This document shows positions 6,846-14,902 of a DNA stretch of 64,000 nt, in pieces (the first letter of the stretch is position 1; each line of letters opens with the position of its first letter). The notes under the pieces were generated by a model, which searched no databases, had not been told where the DNA came from, and worked only from the letters and a program-made list of their open reading frames with translations. The position numbers were made by a program, and so were the translations under genes. The DNA is from Amycolatopsis anabasis (lineage in GTDB: Bacteria; Actinomycetota; Actinomycetes; Mycobacteriales; Pseudonocardiaceae): assembly GCF_009765355.1 (NCBI RefSeq), contig NZ_VTHK01000001.1:62001-126000 (forward strand), in the 5' to 3' direction.

Positions 6846-9092
6846 ATGGGCGCTGTACAACTCACGCTCGGGCTGATCGCCGTCGCGGTCAGCGTCGTCC
6901 CGTGGGCCATGTTCGTGGCCACGATCGCGCGGTTCGTCCGCGTGATCCGCCTCGGGCAGCCCGACGGCACGCGCAACGGCCCGTTCGTGCCCCGGCTGAC
7001 CACCATGATCAAGGAGTTCGCCGCGCACACGCGGATGAACAAGTTCCGCCACGTCGGCCCGTGGCACTGGCTGGTCATGTGGGGCTTCCTGCTCGGTTCG
7101 CTGGCCCTGTTCGAGGCCTACGGCGAGGTGTTCGTCCCGACCTGGGGCTGGCCGATCCTGGACGACTGGTCGCTGTGGCACCTGCTGATGGAGATCCTCG
7201 GCGTGGGCACGGTGGTGGGCGGCGTCGCGCTGGCGATCATCCGCCAGCTCAACCACCCGCGCCGCGCCGACCGCCAGTCGCGGTTCGCCGGATCGAACTT
7301 CAGGGCGGCCTACTTCGTCGAGGCCGTGGTGGTCATCGAGGGCCTGGGCATCCTCGGTGTCCGCGCGGGCAAGGCCGCGCTGGGCGTGCACGAGACGCCG
7401 ACCTGGGCCGCGTTCGTGTCCAACCCGGTCGGGCACCTGCTCCCGGCGAGCACGACGTTCGTGTCGATCATGGCGTTCATCAAGCTGATGAGCGCGATGG
7501 TCTGGGTGTACGTCGTCTCCCGGAACATGACCATGGGGGTCGCCTGGCACCGGTTCTCCGCCTTCTTCAACATCTACTTCAAGCGCGAGGCCGACGGCGG
7601 CGTGGCGCTGGGCAAGCTCAAGCCGATGATGAGCGAGGGCAAGCCGCTCGACTTCGAGGAAGCCGATCCGGAGTCCGACGTCTTCGGCGCGGGCAAGATC
7701 GAGGACTTCAGCTGGAAGGGCTGGCTGGACTTCACCACCTGCACCGAATGCGGCCGCTGCCAGTCGCAGTGCCCGGCCTGGAACACCGGTAAGCCGCTGT
7801 CGCCGAAGCTGGTCATCACGCAGCTGCGCGACCACGCCTACGCGAAGGCGCCCTACCTGCTCGCGGGCGGCAAGAAGGACATGGCCGGCGAGGAGATCGG
7901 CCTGACCGGCGACGATCCCCATGCCGGAATCGACGTGCTCGCACTGGCCGAAGCCGAGCGCCCGCTGATCGGCGGCGCGGACGAGCTGGGCGTCATCGAC
8001 CCCGAGGTGCTGTGGTCGTGCACCACCTGCGGCGCCTGCGTCGAGCAGTGCCCGGTGGACATCGAGCACGTGGACCACATCGTCGACATGCGCCGCTACC
8101 AGGTGATGATCGAATCGAACTTCCCGAGCGAGCTGAACGGGATGTTCAAGAACCTGGAGAACAAGGGCAACCCCTGGGGCCAGAACGCCAAGGACCGCCT
8201 GCAGTGGACCGAGGACCTGGACTTCGAGGTCCCGGTGTTCGACGGCGAGCTGGGCGACGCCGAGTACCTGTTCTGGGTCGGCTGCGCGGGCGCGTTCGAG
8301 GACCGCGCGAAGAAGACCACCCGCGCGGTGGCCGAGCTGCTGCACATCGCGGACGTGCGGTACAAGGTGCTCGGCCCGGAGGAGACCTGCACCGGCGACC
8401 CGGCCCGCCGCGCCGGGAACGAGTTCCTGTTCCAGATGCTCGCGCAGCAGAACGTCGAGGTGCTGAACTCGGTGTTCGAGGACCGGGATCCGTTGCAGCG
8501 CAAGATCGTGGTGACCTGCGCGCACTGCTTCAACTCGCTGGCCAACGAGTACCCGGAGATCGGCGGGCAGTACGAGGTCGTGCACCACACCCAGCTGCTC
8601 AACCGCCTGGTGCGGGAGAAGCGCCTGGTGCCGGTGGCGCCGGTCGCGGACGACGTGACCTACCACGACCCGTGCTACCTGGGGCGGCACAACAAGGTCT
8701 ACGACGCGCCGCGGGAACTGGTCGGCGCGGCGGGCGCCTCGCTGCGGGAGATGCCGCGGCACGGCGACCGGTCGATGTGCTGCGGCGCCGGCGGCGCGCG
8801 GATGTGGATGGAAGAGAAGATCGGCAAGCGGATCAACATCGACCGGGTCGACGAGGCGCTGGGCACCGCGCCGTCGAAGATCGCCACCGGTTGCCCGTTC
8901 TGCCGGGTCATGCTCACCGACGGCGTGACCGCCCGCCAGAACGACGGCAAGGCGAGCGAGAACGTCGAGGTGATCGATGTGGCGCAACTGCTGCTGTCCG
9001 CGGTGAAGCGCGGCGAGCGGCCCGCCGAGGCCGAGGACGTCCCGACCGACAAGGTCGCCTCCGGCACCCCGTTGCCGGACCAGGACAAGTAG
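6846..9092 (+). CDS. etfD: Membrane Fe-S oxidoreductase, EtfD/Rv0338c-like
   Basis: This 748-residue protein combines about five N-terminal transmembrane helices (residues 5-235, cytochrome-b-like/DsrM-like) with two 4Fe-4S motifs, CTECGRCQSQCP (about 299) and CTTCGACVEQCP (about 392). Two CCG-type cysteine domains follow at the C-terminus (TCAHCF near 557, CCGAGGARMW near 644). This order matches mycobacterial Rv0338c (EtfD), which passes electrons from electron-transfer flavoprotein to the respiratory chain during fatty-acid beta-oxidation. It stands alone and ends at a strong terminator. The upstream dyad shared with the FadE5-like gene supports the beta-oxidation assignment. Confidence 0.85.
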   Translation: MGAVQLTLGLIAVAVSVVPWAMFVATIARFVRVIRLGQPDGTRNGPFVPRLTTMIKEFAAHTRMNKFRHVGPWHWLVMWGFLLGSLALFEAYGEVFVPTWGWPILDDWSLWHLLMEILGVGTVVGGVALAIIRQLNHPRRADRQSRFAGSNFRAAYFVEAVVVIEGLGILGVRAGKAALGVHETPTWAAFVSNPVGHLLPASTTFVSIMAFIKLMSAMVWVYVVSRNMTMGVAWHRFSAFFNIYFKREADGGVALGKLKPMMSEGKPLDFEEADPESDVFGAGKIEDFSWKGWLDFTTCTECGRCQSQCPAWNTGKPLSPKLVITQLRDHAYAKAPYLLAGGKKDMAGEEIGLTGDDPHAGIDVLALAEAERPLIGGADELGVIDPEVLWSCTTCGACVEQCPVDIEHVDHIVDMRRYQVMIESNFPSELNGMFKNLENKGNPWGQNAKDRLQWTEDLDFEVPVFDGELGDAEYLFWVGCAGAFEDRAKKTTRAVAELLHIADVRYKVLGPEETCTGDPARRAGNEFLFQMLAQQNVEVLNSVFEDRDPLQRKIVVTCAHCFNSLANEYPEIGGQYEVVHHTQLLNRLVREKRLVPVAPVADDVTYHDPCYLGRHNKVYDAPRELVGAAGASLREMPRHGDRSMCCGAGGARMWMEEKIGKRINIDRVDEALGTAPSKIATGCPFCRVMLTDGVTARQNDGKASENVEVIDVAQLLLSAVKRGERPAEAEDVPTDKVASGTPLPDQDK

Positions 9093-9104
9093 CCCGACGC
9101 GAGA

Positions 9105-9138
9105 GGCCCCGCCGCCGGTGTCCGGTGGCGGGGCCTTT
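9105..9138. terminator. Bidirectional hairpin terminator
   Basis: GGCCCCGCCGCCGG pairs with CCGGTGGCGGGGCC across a 3-nt loop, with one G-T position, and is followed by TTT. It lies between the convergent Fe-S reductase and SnoaL-like genes and can serve both. Confidence 0.85.
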
Positions 9139-9143
9139 CGCTT

Positions 9144-9524
9144 TCAGCGCTGGCCGCTGAACTCGGCGAAGTCGCCCTGGATGGTGTTGTGGAACGCCAC
9201 GATCTTCCCGTTCCGGTGGACGATCGTCTGCGTGCTGTGGATGTCCCCGGCCAGGTTTCCTTCCGGCACACGCAGAACCGATTCCGTGTGCGACAGGACG
9301 AAGCCGTCGGCGAGTGCCCGGTCATCCAGGTGCCGGAACTCGATCCGGCTGCCCCGGTAGATGGTCCGGAGGATCTCCCCGACCTTTTCGACGATCACGT
9401 CCCGGCCGCGCTGCACCCGCCCCAGGACGTCCACCAGATCCGCGTCCTCGGTGAAGATCTCCGCCCACGCGACCTCGTCACCGGTGTTCCACGCGTTCTC
9501 CAGCGCGGTGATGATCTCTTTCAT
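9144..9524 (-). CDS. SnoaL-like / SgcJ-EcaC family protein
   Basis: This 126-residue protein has the NTF2-like cone fold of the SgcJ/EcaC/DUF4440 group (ALENAWNTGDEVAWAEIF at the N-terminus, then TEDADLVDVLG). Members occur next to oxidative tailoring enzymes in natural-product clusters and in small-molecule metabolism, often without a known reaction. The ATG at 9524 overlaps the stop of the oxygenase gene (ATGA), so the two are coupled and probably act on related compounds. It is the last gene of the efflux-oxygenase operon. Confidence 0.85.
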   Translation of the reverse strand: MKEIITALENAWNTGDEVAWAEIFTEDADLVDVLGRVQRGRDVIVEKVGEILRTIYRGSRIEFRHLDDRALADGFVLSHTESVLRVPEGNLAGDIHSTQTIVHRNGKIVAFHNTIQGDFAEFSGQR

Positions 9525-10465
9525 TCGAAGGTCCTCCGCATCTTGTTCGCGATCCATTCCCCGGCCGTCACGCGGCCGGTTCGCAGGGGTTCGATCGAAG
9601 CGTCGTGGTTGGGCTGGTAGAAGAACGGGATCGAGATCCGGGACGAGGTGTTGCCGCGTTCCGGATTGACCACCCGGTGCAGGGTCGACACCCACCGGCC
9701 GCCGGTCCAGAAAGCCATCAGGTCGCCGATGTTGACCACGAAACTGCCCGGGATGGCGGGGACGTCGCACCACTCGCCCGTTTTCCGGAGCACCTGCAGA
9801 CCGCCGAGATCGTCCTGCTGGTAGAGGACGGTCAGGCTGCCCCAGTCGGTGTGCGCGCCCCGCCGGAGCTGACCGGGCAGCGGCGGCTCGAGCTGGGGGT
9901 AGTAGTAGTTGGCGACCAGTGACGACACGTGGCGGTCGAACTTGTCCGCGAAGAAGTCTTCGTCCAGTTCCAGTGCGAGCGCGAACAAGCGCAGGAGATC
10001 CGCGGACAGCCGCGTCATGGCGTCCAGGTACTCCCACCAGGTCGCCCGGAAATCGGCGGGCTCGCCCGGCCAGAGGTTGGCCAGCTGCCACGGGGCCCAG
10101 TAGTCGCCGAGCTTCGCGCGTTCGGCGTCGCTCAGCTCCCCCGTCACGTGCACGCCGAACGCCTCGCAGAGATCGGGGGGCGTCTCCTGGCCGGAACCGC
10201 GGGCGGTGGTTCCGCCGGAACGGCGAAACCCGGACACCCCGGGTCGGTTCGCGATCAGCTCCTTCTCCGCGTCGGGCAAGGTGAAGAAGGCGTTCGTCGT
10301 GGTGTACATGCGGTCGACGAGTGACCGCGGCACTCCGTGACCCACGATGGTGAAGAATCCCGAACTCTCGCAAGACCTGCCGATTTCCTCGGCCAGGGCT
10401 GCCCGGCCGCGCTCGGTGTTCCTGGCGGACAGGTCGATGACCGGCACGAAATCGTCGGTACCCAT
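9521..10465 (-). CDS. Isopenicillin-N-synthase-like Fe(II)/2-oxoglutarate oxygenase
   Basis: This 314-residue enzyme has the two-domain layout of IPNS-like oxygenases: an N-terminal DIOX_N segment (VPVIDLSARN, SSGFFTIVGHGVP) and a double-stranded beta-helix core. The iron ligands are the HxD in RRGAHTDWGSLTV (about residue 205) and the distal histidine in LHRVVNP (about 262). The RxS that binds the 2-oxoglutarate carboxylate is in RISIPFF (about 275). It should hydroxylate or desaturate a small molecule, which cannot be named. It starts 13 nt after the exporter gene ends and overlaps the SnoaL-like gene. Confidence 0.9.
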   Translation of the reverse strand: MGTDDFVPVIDLSARNTERGRAALAEEIGRSCESSGFFTIVGHGVPRSLVDRMYTTTNAFFTLPDAEKELIANRPGVSGFRRSGGTTARGSGQETPPDLCEAFGVHVTGELSDAERAKLGDYWAPWQLANLWPGEPADFRATWWEYLDAMTRLSADLLRLFALALELDEDFFADKFDRHVSSLVANYYYPQLEPPLPGQLRRGAHTDWGSLTVLYQQDDLGGLQVLRKTGEWCDVPAIPGSFVVNIGDLMAFWTGGRWVSTLHRVVNPERGNTSSRISIPFFYQPNHDASIEPLRTGRVTAGEWIANKMRRTFE

Positions 10466-10478
10466 GGTTGTTTCCTTT

Positions 10479-11831
10479 CTACGGCGCGGTCGCGACCGCG
10501 CGGGTCTTGATCAGCGGTGCGGTGAGGCAGGCGGCGGCGAGCAGGATCACGACGGCGACGGTGAGCTCGGCGGTGTTGAGCAACGCGGTGCCCAGCGCCG
10601 CTCCGAGTTGCTGGGCGGCGTTGTAGGCCGCCGACGCGGCGCCGATGTCGTCCCCGCGCAGGTCCGCGGTGGCCAGGCTGGCGGTCGGGGACATGACGCA
10701 GCCGAGACCGAGCCCGGTGAGGACCAGTGCGGGCGCCAGGTAACCCGGCAGCACCCCGGTGCTCTGCGGGGTCAGCCAGGTCAGAACGAACATCCCGGCG
10801 GCCGCCGCGATCAGCCCGGACACGATCAGCACCGCGGGCGCGACGCGGCCGTGCAGCCGCCCGGCGATCAGCATCGATCCACAAAGGACGGACAGGGCGT
10901 TGATGATCAGCGTCAGGCCCGCCTGGACCGGCGAATAGCCGAGGACGGTCTGCGTGTAGTAGCTCACGAACAGGTAGAAGCCGAACATCGCGACGAACAT
11001 CAAGGTGATCGCGAGGAACGCACCGGCGCGGGCGCGGTGCCCGAGCACCCGCATCGGCAGCAACGGCCGCGGCGCCCGGACCTCGACCGCGACGAATGCG
11101 GCCAGCAGCAGGACACCGGCGGTCAGCAGGGCCACCACGATCGGCGAACCCCAGCCGAGCGATTCGGCCCGGCTGAACGCGTACACCACCGCGGCGAACC
11201 CCGCGGCGGACAGCAGGGCGCCCTTGAGGTCGAGGCGCCCACCGCCGCGAACGGGGTGGTCCCGGGGCACGAACGAGGTGCCGAGCACGGCGAGCACCGC
11301 GACCGGGACGTTGATGTAGAGGCACCACCGCCAGCTCGTGTACTCGGTCAGCAGCCCGCCCGCGACCAGGCCGACGGCCGAACCCGCGGCGCCGACCGCG
11401 GCGAAGACCCCGAACGCCCGGCCGCGTTCCCGGGGTTCGGTGAACGTGGTCGTCAGCAACGACAACCCGGCGGGCGCGAGCGCGGCGGCGAACACGCCCT
11501 GCAGGGCCCGCGCCCCGAACAGCATGCCGGGGTCGGCCGCGGCCCCGCCCAGCGCGGACGCGGCGGCGAACCCCGCCAGGCCGACGGCGAACGTGCGCCG
11601 GTGGCCGAAGGTGCTGCTGATCCGGCCGCCGATCAGCAGCAGGCCGCCGAAGGCCAGCGCATACGCGGTGATCACCCACTGCCTGCCGGTGACCGACATG
11701 CCGAGATCGTGCTGCGCCGAGGGCAGCGCGATGTTCACGATCGTGCCGTCCAGGACCACCAGGAGCTGGGCCGCGCTCACCACCGGCAACGTCCACCAGC
11801 GCCGCCCGGCGACTTTCGTGCCGTCCCCCAT
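10479..11831 (-). CDS. DHA2-type MFS drug efflux transporter
   Basis: This 450-residue protein resembles EmrB/QacA proton-drug antiporters. Motif D1 is visible in the first helix (VVLDGTIVNIALPSAQ), motif A follows helix 2 (GGRISSTFGHRR), and motif C is in helix 5. About 13-14 hydrophobic segments are present, although the family is usually 480-520 residues long. It heads an operon with the oxygenase and SnoaL-like genes and is divergent from a TetR gene. It probably exports the inducer or the product of the oxygenase. Confidence 0.9.
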   Translation of the reverse strand: MGDGTKVAGRRWWTLPVVSAAQLLVVLDGTIVNIALPSAQHDLGMSVTGRQWVITAYALAFGGLLLIGGRISSTFGHRRTFAVGLAGFAAASALGGAAADPGMLFGARALQGVFAAALAPAGLSLLTTTFTEPRERGRAFGVFAAVGAAGSAVGLVAGGLLTEYTSWRWCLYINVPVAVLAVLGTSFVPRDHPVRGGGRLDLKGALLSAAGFAAVVYAFSRAESLGWGSPIVVALLTAGVLLLAAFVAVEVRAPRPLLPMRVLGHRARAGAFLAITLMFVAMFGFYLFVSYYTQTVLGYSPVQAGLTLIINALSVLCGSMLIAGRLHGRVAPAVLIVSGLIAAAAGMFVLTWLTPQSTGVLPGYLAPALVLTGLGLGCVMSPTASLATADLRGDDIGAASAAYNAAQQLGAALGTALLNTAELTVAVVILLAAACLTAPLIKTRAVATAP

Positions 11832-11863
11832 TCGACCACCTACCTAACTATGTACGGGGTTCC

Positions 11864-11876
11864 CTAACAATGTTAG
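11864..11876. promoter_or_regulatory. TetR operator between exporter and regulator genes
   Basis: CTAACA-A-TGTTAG is a perfect 13-bp dyad in the divergent intergenic region. A related half-site, CTAACTATGTA, lies about 20 bp to the left. It overlaps the putative -35 of the regulator gene, so binding could silence both directions. Confidence 0.75.
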
Positions 11877-11900
11877 CCACTGTGAACACCGTACTACACT
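11872..11900 (+). promoter_or_regulatory. Likely promoter of the TetR gene
   Basis: TTAGCC (11872-11877) and TACACT (11895-11900) are separated by 17 nt and lie 48 nt before the chosen GTG start. The -35 lies within the operator dyad. Confidence 0.45.
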
Positions 11901-11947
11901 GGCCCGACCGGTCCGGACGACCAGCTCAGCGAGACGAGGCGGAAACA

Positions 11948-12634
11948 GTGGTTGACCAGCGCAAAGAGGGCGGGGTGCGGAGTGTCTGGCTGCGGCCCCG
12001 GCGCACCGCCAAGGAGGAGCCGCCGCTGACGCTCGCGCGCATCGTGGAGGCGGCCGTCGCCCTGCTCGACGAGGAGGGGATCGACCGGCTCACCATGCGG
12101 CGGCTCGCCGACCGGCTCGGGATCGTCGCCCCATCGCTTTACTGGCATGTCGACACCAAGGACGACGTGATCGACCTCGCCGTCGACGCGATCTTCGGCG
12201 AGGCGCCGCCCGGGACTCCGAAAGCGTCCGGCTGGCGCGCGAACGTCACCGAGGTGCTGACCGCGTGGCGGGCCGCGCTGCTGGCCCACCCCTGGGCGGC
12301 CGCCGTCCCGGCCCGGCGACGACCGACCATCGGCCCGAACTTCCTGGCCTGGATGGAAATCCTGCAGTCCACTTTGGCCAGTGCCGGATTCACCGGCGAC
12401 CGGCTCGCCGCGGCGACCTGGGCGCTGTACAACCACGTCTTCGGCGCGGCGGCCTCCCAGACGGCCCTGCACGTCACCGACGAGGAACGCCGCGCGGGCC
12501 AGGAACTGCTCCGAGCCGACGGCCGCTACCCGACCCTGGCCGCGAACGGCTACTTCTACGACGACGACTGGGACGGCAGCTACGCCACCGGCCTGCGCTA
12601 CCTCCTCGACGGCCTCGAGGCCCAGCTCGACTGA
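11948..12634 (+). CDS. TetR-family regulator with TetR_C domain
   Basis: This 228-residue repressor has a TetR helix-turn-helix at about residues 24-70 (LTMRRLADRLGIVAPSLYWHVDTKDDVIDLAVD) and a C-terminal ligand domain of the tetracycline-repressor class. I chose GTG 11948 because GAGGCGG lies just before it. An upstream ATG at 11870 falls inside the operator dyad and is unlikely. It is divergent from the exporter-oxygenase operon and probably represses it until a ligand binds. It converges on the flavoprotein gene with an 18-nt gap. Confidence 0.88.
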   Translation: MVDQRKEGGVRSVWLRPRRTAKEEPPLTLARIVEAAVALLDEEGIDRLTMRRLADRLGIVAPSLYWHVDTKDDVIDLAVDAIFGEAPPGTPKASGWRANVTEVLTAWRAALLAHPWAAAVPARRRPTIGPNFLAWMEILQSTLASAGFTGDRLAAATWALYNHVFGAAASQTALHVTDEERRAGQELLRADGRYPTLAANGYFYDDDWDGSYATGLRYLLDGLEAQLD

Positions 12635-12652
12635 TTCGTCTCAAAGGACTAA

Positions 12653-13186
12653 CTACTTCGCCGTGGCGGCGGCCAATGCGAGCTTCCACGGATAGGTATC
12701 GAGCACGCGATCTCCGGTACGCGGCGGATGCGGTTCGAACTCGCCGGGCCCGAAGAGCACCCGGACCCCTTCCGCCCGCAATGCCTCGACGCTGCGGACG
12801 AAGACCCGGTTGGCCGCCAGCGCCCGGTTCACGAACGGCAACACCACGATCCGCACCCCGAGCCCGGTCAACTCGGCGAGCTGGTTGAGCGCGTAGGTGT
12901 CGGCGATCCCGGCCGCCCATTTGTTGATCGTGTTGTAGGTCGCCGGAACCACGATCACTGCGTCGGCTGGCGGCAAGGACCGGTCACCCGCTTTGCGGTA
13001 GGTGGTGCGCACCGGATTCCCGGTCAACTCGGCGAGCGCGGCCAGATCCAGGAAATGCTCGGCGGCAGCCGGGGTCGCGATGCAATGCACGACCCACCCT
13101 TCCTCCTGCGCGAGCCGCACCATCACGTCGATCCGCTTCGCGGGACCCGCCCCGCAGACCACCAGGTACAACACCTGCCCGGTCAC
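12653..13186 (-). CDS. Flavoprotein, phosphopantothenoylcysteine-decarboxylase-like fold
   Basis: This 177-residue protein resembles the HFCD flavoprotein superfamily: YLVVCGAGPAKRIDVMV at the N-terminus, DAVIVVPATYNTINKWAAGIAD in the middle (the conserved PAxxNT-N segment), and a late substrate loop. Family members bind FMN and oxidatively decarboxylate cysteine-containing substrates, but this short stand-alone form has no assigned reaction. GTG 13186 overlaps the stop of the XRE regulator (GTGA), so the two proteins are made together. The pairing suggests that the regulator controls or uses the flavoprotein. Confidence 0.85.
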   Translation of the reverse strand: MTGQVLYLVVCGAGPAKRIDVMVRLAQEEGWVVHCIATPAAAEHFLDLAALAELTGNPVRTTYRKAGDRSLPPADAVIVVPATYNTINKWAAGIADTYALNQLAELTGLGVRIVVLPFVNRALAANRVFVRSVEALRAEGVRVLFGPGEFEPHPPRTGDRVLDTYPWKLALAAATAK

Positions 13187-14445
13187 GTGGCTGCCGCTCT
13201 TGTCAGGTCTTCGTATGCCTCGCGCAGATCGCGCGCCTCGGGAACCCGCCGTGCCTCGACGGCGGCCACGACCTCGGCGGCGCGCCAGTGGTTCGACGGC
13301 ACCACGCGACCAGAGAGGATCGCCCGCTGCGCGGCATCGCAAGCCTCGTCGAGCCGCTCACCGGCTACCAGGGTCAAGGCGAGATCAAGGTTCGCCGTGG
13401 CCACCCGGCGCGGCCACTTGGCGACATCATCGCCCGGATTCAGCCGCGCAAGCACTTCCCGGGCATAGTCCTCGGCCGCCGGGTCGCCAGTCCAGGCGAG
13501 TGTGGTGGCGGTGTAGGCCAAGGATTTCGCGGGATCGTAGCGGTAGTGGTGTTCCGGGCAGTCCGGCCGTTCAAGCGGACCGACCAGTTTGTGCACGCGG
13601 TTGATCGCCGCGTAGGTCTCGCGCGATTCCCCGAGCCGGGCCCGAACCCGACCTTCCTGGGCCGCGGACTGGATGGCGACCGAAGTTCCGGCGGGTGCCA
13701 GGTCCTGCGCGGCCTGGGACAGCGCGAGCGCTTGACCGTAGGCCCCTTCCGAGAGGGCGCGCCAAGCTTCGGTTTCGTAGCACCACGCGCGGATCTCGTT
13801 CTCCTCGGCGTGCCGCGCGAGGCTCGATGCCGTGCGCAGGCGCGCCCGCGCGGCGGCGGTCTGCTTGAGATCAATGTGGACGGTTGCGGTGAGCAGCGAC
13901 AGCCACGCGCCGACAATCAGCAGGCGGCGATGCTCGGCGAGTGTCTTCCGTGCGTCGAGGAGTTCAGTGACGTACACGAGTTGCTCACGCAGCCGGGCCA
14001 GGAGCAGCGTGGGTGGGGTGACCGGATAGGCCACGGCCAGTTCGTCGAACATCCCTTCCAGCCGGGACAACGTCTCCGCGCCGACATCGCTTGCGGACAC
14101 CCGCCGCGCGAGTTCGAGTGCGGCCATCTCGTCGCCGCCTGACTTGGCCCGGGCCACGGCGAGCCGGGAAGCACGCTCTCTCTGCTCGCCCTCCTGCTTC
14201 GCCGCTGCCAGTTGATGGAAGGAGTTCAGCAGCGCACCGCCCGCGCTCAGCGCCTGATCAACCGTTCGCCAGAAGTGTTCGTCAGCGCGAGCCCGGCCTT
14301 TCTCGATATGCGCGATTCTCGTGCGGTCGCAGAACGCGGCCTTCGCCAGTTGCGACTGCGTCAGATCGGCCGCCGTGCGGAGGGCGGCCAGGCGCTCACC
14401 GAGGGCTCGCCTCAGCTCGGCGACTGCTTCGGGTTCACGCGCCAT
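13183..14445 (-). CDS. XRE-family regulator with TPR-like C-terminal domain
   Basis: This 420-residue protein has an N-terminal XRE helix-turn-helix (about residues 8-62; LTQSQLAKAAFCDRTRIAHIEKGRA) followed by a long alpha-helical region with TPR-like repeats (for example ARLRTASSLARHAEENEIRA and AEDYAREVLARLNPG). This architecture is common in actinomycete regulators that sense peptides or partner proteins. I prefer ATG 14445, which has GGAGGCG 9 nt upstream, over a GTG 18 nt earlier with none. It is coupled to the flavoprotein gene and divergent from a three-gene set that ends in another XRE protein. Confidence 0.85.
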   Translation of the reverse strand: MAREPEAVAELRRALGERLAALRTAADLTQSQLAKAAFCDRTRIAHIEKGRARADEHFWRTVDQALSAGGALLNSFHQLAAAKQEGEQRERASRLAVARAKSGGDEMAALELARRVSASDVGAETLSRLEGMFDELAVAYPVTPPTLLLARLREQLVYVTELLDARKTLAEHRRLLIVGAWLSLLTATVHIDLKQTAAARARLRTASSLARHAEENEIRAWCYETEAWRALSEGAYGQALALSQAAQDLAPAGTSVAIQSAAQEGRVRARLGESRETYAAINRVHKLVGPLERPDCPEHHYRYDPAKSLAYTATTLAWTGDPAAEDYAREVLARLNPGDDVAKWPRRVATANLDLALTLVAGERLDEACDAAQRAILSGRVVPSNHWRAAEVVAAVEARRVPEARDLREAYEDLTRAAAT

Positions 14446-14500
14446 GACCGGACGCCTCCACACTCGGCTGCTGCTCCCAGCCTAGCCATAGGTGACGGAC

Positions 14501-14521
14501 TGTGTGAAAACGATCTACACA
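14501..14521. promoter_or_regulatory. Candidate operator in a divergent control region
   Basis: TGTGT-N11-ACACA forms an inverted repeat in the 116-bp gap between the XRE-TPR gene and the small-protein operon. The sequence GGTGACG is also directly repeated at 14491 and 14523. Either could be a binding site of one of the two XRE regulators. No -10/-35 pair is clear. Confidence 0.4.
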
Positions 14522-14561
14522 TGGTGACGCACAGGCGGACTCGAGAGCCAGGATCACCAGC

Positions 14562-14750
14562 ATGAACCTTCAGACGCGGGCGTTGGTGAGTGCACTCGAG
14601 GCGGTCAACGGGCAGGTGCCGGGGGTGGTACGCGCACTGCTCGACGGGAAGCTGAGCGCCGAGCGGCAGCACACGTTCGCGACGCTGTTGGTGGATCTCG
14701 GTGAGCTGCTGCACGAGGACGCCGATTATCGCGGGTCCGAGCAGTCGTGA
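14562..14750 (+). CDS. Small conserved-looking hypothetical protein (62 aa)
   Basis: I do not recognise this 62-residue protein. It is mostly alpha-helical by composition (ALVSALEAVNGQVPGVVRAL, then TFATLLVDLGELLHEDADY), acidic at the C-terminus, and lacks a signal peptide. It opens an operon in which each next start overlaps the preceding stop (GTGA at 14747, TTGA at 14899), strong evidence that it is translated. The divergent XRE-TPR/flavoprotein pair shares its control region. Its length and helicity would suit a small partner protein, but no function can be assigned. Confidence 0.7.
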   Translation: MNLQTRALVSALEAVNGQVPGVVRALLDGKLSAERQHTFATLLVDLGELLHEDADYRGSEQS

Positions 14751-14902
14751 ACTGGCTTGCCGCGTACGCCTTGATCGTCGGTCTCGGGCCGATGTTCTGC
14801 GTGCTCGCGTTCCTCGGCCACGGGCCCCGGCGGGCTCCCCACCACCCCTCGGTCGCCGAGTTGATCATCCGCGTACGACGAGAACGGAACGAAGAACGTT
14901 GA
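14747..14902 (+). CDS. Small single-helix membrane protein (51 aa)
   Basis: This 51-residue product begins VNWLAAYALIVGLGPMFCVLAFLG, one clear transmembrane helix (about residues 3-24), followed by a basic tail, PHHPSVAELIIRVRRERNEER. Its GTG overlaps the stop of the 62-aa gene and its TGA overlaps the TTG of the XRE gene. Coding status therefore rests on double coupling and on the helix. The tail would be cytoplasmic by the positive-inside rule. Its function is unknown. Confidence 0.65.
   Translation: MNWLAAYALIVGLGPMFCVLAFLGHGPRRAPHHPSVAELIIRVRRERNEER

Noticed and set aside
9144..12634. Beta-lactam biosynthetic cluster suggested by the IPNS-like gene
   Set aside because: There is no ACV synthetase or other pathway gene. 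IPNS-like proteins form a broad oxygenase family.
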